From an uncultured Thalassolituus sp. (GTDB lineage: Bacteria; Pseudomonadota; Gammaproteobacteria; Pseudomonadales; Oceanobacteraceae), in the NCBI GenBank assembly GCA_913054055.1, contig CAJXIT010000081.1:1-11522 (forward strand): a stretch of 11,522 bases of DNA, read 5' to 3'. A program made the translations under genes and the position numbers. A model generated the notes under the pieces. The model did no database searches, was not told the DNA's origin, and saw only the letters and a program-made list of their open reading frames with translations. Below, in pieces: positions 6,735-11,522 of this stretch (its first letter is position 1; the number at the start of each line of letters is the position of its first letter).

Positions 6735-7355
6735 TTGTCTACCAGCTCCAATAACACCTATCACCATGGCGATTTAAAAGCCGCCCTTATCAACGCTGCA
6801 CAAATGCTCATTAAAGAGAAAGGAATCGATGCACTGTCTTTAAGAGCCATTGCAGCGGAAGTGGGCGTTAGCCACATGGCCCCCTACTCTCACTTTAAAA
6901 ACAAATCTGAGTTATTTCGTGCTGTTGCAGCGGCTGGGTTTATTGAGCTAGGTGAGCGCATGATGCAAATCAAACAAGACCTCAAAGACCCAAAAGAATT
7001 GATTTTATTATACGGTGCTGAATACATTACTTTTGCCAGCCATAATCCACAGCTTTACAAGTTAATGCTCAGTCAAACCCACCCAGGCAAACATTTAAAT
7101 ACTGAAAGTGCCCCTCTGCCTGATGACGGAAGTGAATTAGCACTGCAAGAAGCCAGCAAAAAACCTTACGTACTATTACGCGAGGGCTTTGCTCGATTCC
7201 AAACCAATGAACACACATTAAAAATTCAAGCGCAAGGTGCCTGGGCCATGGTACACGGCATTGCATCCTTAGTGATTGAAGGTCACATTGTGATCCCACC
7301 TGAAACAGGTATTAAACACTTTTTAGCCACCGCCACACTGGGCATGAAAAGCTAA
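6735..7355 (+). CDS. TetR-family regulator with WHG C-terminal domain
   Basis: Cytoplasmic one-component repressor, 206 residues from the TTG at 6735. The N-terminal TetR domain starts YHHGDLKAALINAAQ and carries the helix-turn-helix LSLRAIAAEVGVSHMAPYSHFKNKSEL (roughly 34-60). The C-terminal ligand domain contains AWAMVHG (Trp170, His174, Gly175), the motif that names the WHG domain. No ATG exists before HTH helix 1: a TGA lies four codons upstream of the TTG, and the next ATG is at residue 24. A TTG start without a clear Shine-Dalgarno suggests low expression, usual for repressors. The gene is preceded by the repeat array and converges on the oxidoreductase operon, separated by a bidirectional terminator. 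It is the best local candidate to bind the paired dyads at 10252-10288; its own upstream region holds only a partial resemblance (ACTGTGAAA, 6719-6727). Confidence 0.9.
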   Translation: MSTSSNNTYHHGDLKAALINAAQMLIKEKGIDALSLRAIAAEVGVSHMAPYSHFKNKSELFRAVAAAGFIELGERMMQIKQDLKDPKELILLYGAEYITFASHNPQLYKLMLSQTHPGKHLNTESAPLPDDGSELALQEASKKPYVLLREGFARFQTNEHTLKIQAQGAWAMVHGIASLVIEGHIVIPPETGIKHFLATATLGMKS

Positions 7356-7400
7356 ACCATACTTGGTGCATATTGCTTGTTGCTTGTTTCATGAAAACAA

Positions 7401-7432
7401 AAAAGGCCGAAAGATTTCTCTTTCGGCCTTTT
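7401..7432. terminator. Bidirectional intrinsic terminator
   Basis: A perfect 14-bp stem (7401-7414 with 7419-7432) closes a TTTC loop; its core is GGCCGAAAGA / TCTTTCGGCC. The stem ends in AAAA on one side and TTTT on the other, with further A- or T-rich sequence outside, so it works for both convergent units: tetR from the left and the reductase gene from the right. Confidence 0.92.
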
Positions 7433-7453
7433 CATTTTATAGAGCCTAAAATA

Positions 7454-8635
7454 TCAATATAAGATTTCAATATCCGTTGTTGGGAATGCCACACAAGAAT
7501 GCACCCAGCCAAAGTCTTTATCTGACTTACGTAAAAGGGACTCTGGTGGATTAAACACCTCTCCGCTTAATACTTTCACTCGACATAAGCTACATTCACC
7601 CGAACGACACGCATTTTCTACGGTATAACCATTACGCTCCAAACTGTTTAATAAAGGCTCACCCGCTTGCGCAACAAATTGACCGCGGCCTTTCACCGTT
7701 ACCGTCACTTCATCCACTTCGCTTACCACTTCTGGCCAGCCATCTAAACAGCTTGGTTTTTTAGGTGGTCCATTACATTCAATACGCATGCGCTTATCTT
7801 CAACCCCTAACGCTTTTAACTGCTCAACGCAGTAATCGTTAAACGGCGTTGGCCCACAAATATAAAAGGTTTTTGATGAAGCATCACCCGTCAGTTCAGT
7901 AATTAACTCTTTGCTCAAATGACCGGTTAATCCTTCATACCCTTCAGTTGGGCGAGAAATGACTTCGCTTAATTGGAAGTTATCATATTTGTCAGCCAGT
8001 TCGCGGAAAGTATCTTGAAAGATCACATCATTTTCATAGCTGTTACCATACACCAGATGGAAGTTAATATTTGAATCACGATTTAAAGCGCTTTCAATCA
8101 TGCTACGCGCAGGGGCGCCACCTGAACCACCAGCCAAAAAGACCAGATCATCACCATGAAAGATTGGGTTGTGATAAAACGTGCCCATTGGGCTGGTAGA
8201 ACTAAATTCTTGTCCTACTTTCACTTCATCACCTAATAGATAGTTTGTCACAAAACCACCATCTACAATTTTCACAGTTAAATCGTAATACTCTCTATGG
8301 GTTGGGCATGACGATATAGCGTATGGTCGTGCTGTTTCTACGCCATCTATAGTGGTGTACAAGTTAATGTACTGGCCCGCTTGAAAAGGAGGCAAAGGCT
8401 TATTCACCAACGACTGCTTAGATTGAACTAAACGGAATGTTTTTGTTGAAGGCGTATCCTGAAAAATTTCAGAAACAGTCAGCTGTAAACGCTTAGGGTG
8501 CAATTTAGCAATATCACTTGCTGTCTTACCTTTTTGCTCACTAAAGTCTGTACCAACCTGTTCTCGGGCTTGTTTACGTTCAACCCCATCCCAATAACCA
8601 ACAATGTTTTTCAGTAGTTCATTTGAATTAGACAT
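7454..8635 (-). CDS. Three-domain ferredoxin-type reductase (FAD, NAD(P), 2Fe-2S)
   Basis: Soluble electron-transfer flavoprotein of 393 residues. After an N-terminal extension (about 1-48) come an FNR-type FAD domain with RPYAISS (103-109), an NAD(P) domain with AGGSGGAPARS (168-178) and CGP (260-262), and a C-terminal plant-type 2Fe-2S ferredoxin domain with Cys343, Cys348, Cys351 and Cys381 in the CxxxxCxxC...C pattern. This is the FAD-NAD-2Fe-2S order of the PaaE/HCR/DesB-type reductases, which pass electrons from NAD(P)H to an oxygenase, desaturase or other redox partner. The ATG overlaps the end of the upstream oxidoreductase gene by 8 bp and has GGGAG about six bases before it, so the two are translationally coupled and the oxidoreductase is the likely partner. 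Transcription ends at the 7401-7432 hairpin. The substrate pathway is unknown. Confidence 0.92.
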   Translation of the reverse strand: MSNSNELLKNIVGYWDGVERKQAREQVGTDFSEQKGKTASDIAKLHPKRLQLTVSEIFQDTPSTKTFRLVQSKQSLVNKPLPPFQAGQYINLYTTIDGVETARPYAISSCPTHREYYDLTVKIVDGGFVTNYLLGDEVKVGQEFSSTSPMGTFYHNPIFHGDDLVFLAGGSGGAPARSMIESALNRDSNINFHLVYGNSYENDVIFQDTFRELADKYDNFQLSEVISRPTEGYEGLTGHLSKELITELTGDASSKTFYICGPTPFNDYCVEQLKALGVEDKRMRIECNGPPKKPSCLDGWPEVVSEVDEVTVTVKGRGQFVAQAGEPLLNSLERNGYTVENACRSGECSLCRVKVLSGEVFNPPESLLRKSDKDFGWVHSCVAFPTTDIEILY

Positions 8636-10208
8636 TGGCTACTCCCATTTCTTTTTTTGCAGCTTCAGCTGAACGCTGTTTTTTTAGTTTTTTAACAATG
8701 GCCTGTGCAGTTGACGTTCCCACCATATAAGTCGGTTGGAAACCACCCATGCCTTGCCAACTACCCGCTATATGCAAGCCATTTACGTCGTCGTAACGTG
8801 GACGGTGTAATGGACCATCTTCAGGGTTCTGCTGGAATCCATAAATAGCACCACCTGGTGTATTTAAGTAACGCATCATTGTCAGTGGGGTTGCTACTTC
8901 TACTTCTTCAATACTGGCGCGGAAACCCGGGAAAAACTCTTCAGCCTGATTTAATAAGTGTTCCGCAAACGCGTATTTTGTTTCTGCGTATTTTTCTACA
9001 GGAATATCTTCCCAAACACTGCCGTACTGCAAACATAAAAGCGAGATCTGACTCTTGCCCGGAGGAGCAAAACTTGGATCATCCACGTTGTAACACGTTA
9101 ACATAGTAGCCACAGGCGGATTCATTGTGCTCATGGTATCGTGCATCAATTCTTCATCCATTGTTTGCGATAAGAATGTAGACGCGTTCTTGATACCCAA
9201 CTGCTCAGGGGTTTTATCCATACCTAGGTATAAACAAAATGCTGATGTACCAATGTCGCGAGATTTAAAGTCTTTTGAAATGCCTTCAGGCATAACAGGT
9301 GTATCCAACAAGTCACCAAACGTCACAACCGTGCTGGCATTTGAAATCACTTGGCCGGTTGAAATTTCTTCACCAAATTCAGTCACAATCCCTTTAACTG
9401 TTGGTTTGTCGCCAGATTGATCAGTCACAATTCTTTCAACTGAACAGTTAAAACGCACTTCACCACCTGCTTCTAAAAAGCTTTCTAACAGTGCACTTGA
9501 TAACGCTTGTGAACCACCTTTAATGTGCCATGGTTTGAATACACCATAGGCATACAACATAACCGCTAAATCACAAAAGTTAATGTCTTTTGGTGGCATA
9601 CCTAAATAGCACCAGTAAGCTGCTAATAATGTTTTAAGTTGCTCACTTTCAAAATGCTCATCTAAAACCGATTTAGCATCACGAAGACCATGCTCTGCGT
9701 AGTTTTTGCAGTTCTTCATCAGCATTTCTTCAGAATTCATTTTGCGAGCCATAGGTAAACCCATGAAACTTTCCATGGTCACTTGCTCACATAAGGTCAT
9801 AAAGGTCTTAATGCCTGCTTCTTCTGCAGGAAAGTTTTCAATTAATACGTTACGGATACCTGTCCAGCTAGCGGGCAACGTAATATCAAATTCATCTTTT
9901 ACCGCCATGCGATAAAGCTCATGCTCTTGCACAAACTCCACCTTGTCCATCACACCTAGTTCTCCAAAAATCTTACGCATGATGAAAGGCTTATCTTCTG
10001 TACCCAAACCACTTAGTTGGTGAAGTGCCACTTCAAACTCAAATTCGCCGCGCACAAATGAGGTGGCACAACCACCCGGAATATTATGACGTTCAAGCAA
10101 TAGGGTCTTGGCCCCACCGCGCTGTAAGGCTGTGGCTGCGGTTAATCCCGCATTACCGGCACCAATGACAATGGCATCAAAGTCATTAGACGTTAAGGAA
10201 TCGCTCAT
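8628..10208 (-). CDS. FAD-dependent oxidoreductase, phytoene desaturase / retinol saturase-like
   Basis: A 526-residue flavoenzyme. The N-terminal dinucleotide fold is IVIGAGNAGLTAA (Gly16, Gly18, Gly21) with Glu39 for the FAD ribose, then the family motif PGGCATSF near 44-51. The C-terminal FAD motif is GLHIAGSWQGMGGFQPTYMVG, with the small-residue pattern of CrtI/RetSat proteins. Related enzymes desaturate, isomerise or saturate conjugated polyene or isoprenoid substrates. No phytoene synthase or other carotenoid gene is in view, so the substrate is open. The ATG at 10208 is used because GGAGAG lies just upstream; an in-frame TTG at 10238 has no such support. Overlap with a 2Fe-2S reductase suggests NAD(P)H-driven reduction rather than oxygen-linked desaturation (inference). 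Two dyads over its promoter suggest tight repression. Confidence 0.9.
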   Translation of the reverse strand: MSDSLTSNDFDAIVIGAGNAGLTAATALQRGGAKTLLLERHNIPGGCATSFVRGEFEFEVALHQLSGLGTEDKPFIMRKIFGELGVMDKVEFVQEHELYRMAVKDEFDITLPASWTGIRNVLIENFPAEEAGIKTFMTLCEQVTMESFMGLPMARKMNSEEMLMKNCKNYAEHGLRDAKSVLDEHFESEQLKTLLAAYWCYLGMPPKDINFCDLAVMLYAYGVFKPWHIKGGSQALSSALLESFLEAGGEVRFNCSVERIVTDQSGDKPTVKGIVTEFGEEISTGQVISNASTVVTFGDLLDTPVMPEGISKDFKSRDIGTSAFCLYLGMDKTPEQLGIKNASTFLSQTMDEELMHDTMSTMNPPVATMLTCYNVDDPSFAPPGKSQISLLCLQYGSVWEDIPVEKYAETKYAFAEHLLNQAEEFFPGFRASIEEVEVATPLTMMRYLNTPGGAIYGFQQNPEDGPLHRPRYDDVNGLHIAGSWQGMGGFQPTYMVGTSTAQAIVKKLKKQRSAEAAKKEMGVANV

Positions 10209-10251
10209 TTCTCTCTCCAGAAGGCATCGATGTATCAAACCATTAATTAAC

Positions 10252-10288
10252 TTTACACCGTAAAGATATTCAATTTATACACTGTAAA
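10252..10288. promoter_or_regulatory. Pair of 13-bp operator-like dyads
   Basis: TTTACACCGTAAA (10252-10264) is a perfect 5-3-5 dyad and TATACACTGTAAA (10276-10288) matches it with one arm mismatch; both are followed by GAT. Their starts are 24 bp apart. The second overlaps the -10 hexamer and spacer of the oxidoreductase promoter, and the first covers the predicted transcript start, so binding would block RNA polymerase. Size and symmetry fit a TetR-type homodimer. Confidence 0.6.
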
Positions 10289-10302
10289 GATTTAAAATAC
10301 AA
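10274..10302 (-). promoter_or_regulatory. Sigma-70-type promoter of the oxidoreductase operon
   Basis: On the minus strand TTGTAT (10302-10297) and TATAAA (10279-10274) are separated by 17 bp. The transcript would start near 10267, about 58 nt before the ATG at 10208. Together with the overlapping dyads this is the best-supported promoter in the window. Confidence 0.55.
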
Positions 10303-10443
10303 GCACACACAGCATCTTTCCAATGACAGTAGCCATTAAGATCATATGAAAATAAGAGATGAGGGGGAGTGATAAATAGTAGAAAACGCCACGGGCTCTT
10401 AGCCAATAGCCATTGAACAAGCTTATTAGGCTATGAAGTCCAC

Positions 10444-10470
10444 TCAATATTTAAGCTGAAGCAATATTGA
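10444..10470. repeat. Inverted repeat TCAATATT / AATATTGA
   Basis: Perfect 8-bp arms (10444-10451 and 10463-10470) around 11 nt, directly beyond the acyltransferase terminator. It may be a second, AT-rich 3'-end hairpin. The decamer AGCCAATAGC occurs nearby at 10401-10410 and again at 10481-10490, and ATAGCC (10407-10412) can pair with GGCTAT (10429-10434). Confidence 0.4.
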
Positions 10471-10498
10471 AAACACGCTAAGCCAATAGCTAAGCGTG
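10471..10498 (-). terminator. Intrinsic terminator of the acyltransferase gene
   Basis: On the minus strand CACGCTTAGC and GCTTAGCGTG form a 10-bp stem with one T-T mismatch and a 5-nt loop, followed by TTTT. The hairpin overlaps the stop codon at 10490-10492, so translation end and transcription end are very close. Confidence 0.6.
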
Positions 10499-11521
10499 CA
10501 TTTGGGTAAGGCCTTCATCATCAGTATGAATAGAATAAGATGTGGCCCACAGCTCTAACGTTTGAATCACCTTTTGGGCGTAATCATCTAAACGGGCCTG
10601 ACTCATAGCGGGCGATGGACAGGTAAAACACAATGTTAATGCCCCGTTCACCGTGTTAGCGGTTACATTCACCCCTGCCCCTGAAGCATGAAATGCCGCA
10701 TACACTTCATAACCTTTAACAGTTAACGGCTCATTCCCGTTTTGTTTAAAGTTAACTAGCCCCAAGTTAGCCAAGCTTAAAGGTGTTGCCAGTGGTTTTT
10801 CACTGGCATCCATGAACATTTTTTTTAGCCCCTTTAGCCCCACTACTTTATAAAACCTTAACACCTTCCAATGTTGATTTTTCTTAAAGGCGGATTTGAT
10901 CCCTCTAGTAACCTGATCACCAATTTGCCAAGGGGTCTTATGATAACTCTTCCCAATTTCATCAAGGTCAACAGTCACCATACTCACTACACCAGACGAT
11001 AAACAGCCTAATACAGTTTCTTCACCAACAAGCCCATGATTGACTGCATCAAGCTTGCTGCGCATGTTTACCGATGACACAAAAGGGAATTCAAATCGGT
11101 CTGTAAAACCTTCTAAGCGGTTGTCTTCCTGACACTGAAGCAGTAGTTGATGAATCAAGCCAGATGAAATAAGACCATGCATGCTTTTATTAAGCTGCTT
11201 ACAGCTAGCAACAAGTTGCTCGCATCGCTTTGGACTAAGCGTTTTGAAAGTAGATATACAGCGATGTTCCGATGCGGGTACATTGCATCCAGATTCAAAA
11301 TTTAATCCTTTATCTGCCAGCTTCTGCCCTTTTATAAACGCAGGCAGCATATTAAGGCTTTTTATTCCGCCTAAAAAACCAGCGATTTTACTGGGCATGC
11401 TAGACCATAAAGACTCAGCAAGTGGTTGTAACTCTTTAGGTGAGTAACTTTCGATCTTTTCACTATTTATTTTCTCTAACCATTGGGTGAGCATGCTAGT
11501 TACCGACGCCCCATCAGAAAT
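10490..11521 (-). CDS. Condensation-superfamily acyltransferase, C-terminal part (5' end outside window)
   Basis: At least 343 residues. The frame stays open to the right edge: before the ATG at 11494 it reads ISDGASVTS, which fits the HHxxxDGxS active-site motif of the superfamily that includes NRPS condensation domains, PapA-type and wax-ester/DGAT acyltransferases and fungal alcohol acetyltransferases. The ATG is therefore internal and the two catalytic His codons should lie just outside the window. Other family-like segments are a helical VASCKQLNKSMHGLISSGL, FPFVSSVNMRSKLD and, near the C-terminus, ATPLSLANLGLV. Such enzymes move an acyl group from CoA or a carrier to an alcohol or amine; the length suits a stand-alone enzyme. 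The substrate is unknown. It has its own terminator, and the oxidoreductase operon its own promoter, so the two are separate units. Confidence 0.7.
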   Translation of the reverse strand: MSDGASVTSMLTQWLEKINSEKIESYSPKELQPLAESLWSSMPSKIAGFLGGIKSLNMLPAFIKGQKLADKGLNFESGCNVPASEHRCISTFKTLSPKRCEQLVASCKQLNKSMHGLISSGLIHQLLLQCQEDNRLEGFTDRFEFPFVSSVNMRSKLDAVNHGLVGEETVLGCLSSGVVSMVTVDLDEIGKSYHKTPWQIGDQVTRGIKSAFKKNQHWKVLRFYKVVGLKGLKKMFMDASEKPLATPLSLANLGLVNFKQNGNEPLTVKGYEVYAAFHASGAGVNVTANTVNGALTLCFTCPSPAMSQARLDDYAQKVIQTLELWATSYSIHTDDEGLTQMHA

Positions 11522-11522
11522 A

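Noticed and set aside
10209..10238. TTG start at 10238 for the FAD oxidoreductase
   Set aside because: The ATG at 10208 has a strong GGAGAG site and gives a normal N-terminus close to the FAD-binding fold.

Overview
The window looks like chromosomal DNA of a heterotrophic, probably marine gammaproteobacterium of moderate-to-low GC (by eye; not computed). The gene families point that way: acetoacetyl-CoA synthetase, a large Cache-domain hybrid histidine kinase, a WHG-type TetR regulator, and a flavin oxidoreductase paired with a ferredoxin-type reductase. No rRNA, tRNA, IS element or CRISPR array is visible. Genus-level placement is not possible from the sequence alone.

Left part (1-5400). 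The 3' end of an acetoacetyl-CoA synthetase gene (plus strand) converges on a minus-strand pair: a 984-residue hybrid sensor kinase (Cache, HAMP, HisKA, HATPase, two receiver domains) followed 25 bp later by an unrecognised lipoprotein. Divergent from the kinase is a small protein resembling DUF2459, then a 62-residue orphan protein behind a dyad-bearing candidate promoter and ahead of a perfect 9-bp hairpin.

Middle (5441-7440). A 193-residue protein has an N-terminus like a GIY-YIG fold, with both signature tyrosines replaced by other aromatics, and a lysine-rich histone-H1-like tail. It is followed by the most unusual feature of the window: a tandem array with an exact 59-bp period (four full copies and one partial), each unit built of several dyads. 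Decayed copies continue almost to the next gene, a TetR/WHG regulator that appears to start at TTG. A strong bidirectional terminator ends this block.

Right part (7454-11522, all minus strand). A phytoene-desaturase/retinol-saturase-like FAD oxidoreductase overlaps by 8 bp a three-domain ferredoxin-type reductase (FAD, NAD, plant-type 2Fe-2S). They form a tight operon in which the second enzyme probably delivers electrons from NAD(P)H. The operon promoter carries two 13-bp near-palindromes 24 bp apart that overlap the -10 box, which is repressor geometry; the convergent tetR gene is the obvious but unproven candidate. Further right is the C-terminal part of a condensation-superfamily (HHxxxDG) acyltransferase cut by the window edge, with its own terminator.

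Most worth pursuing: the 59-bp dyad array with its neighbouring degenerate GIY-YIG/H1-like protein, and the operator-controlled oxidoreductase/reductase operon of unknown substrate.
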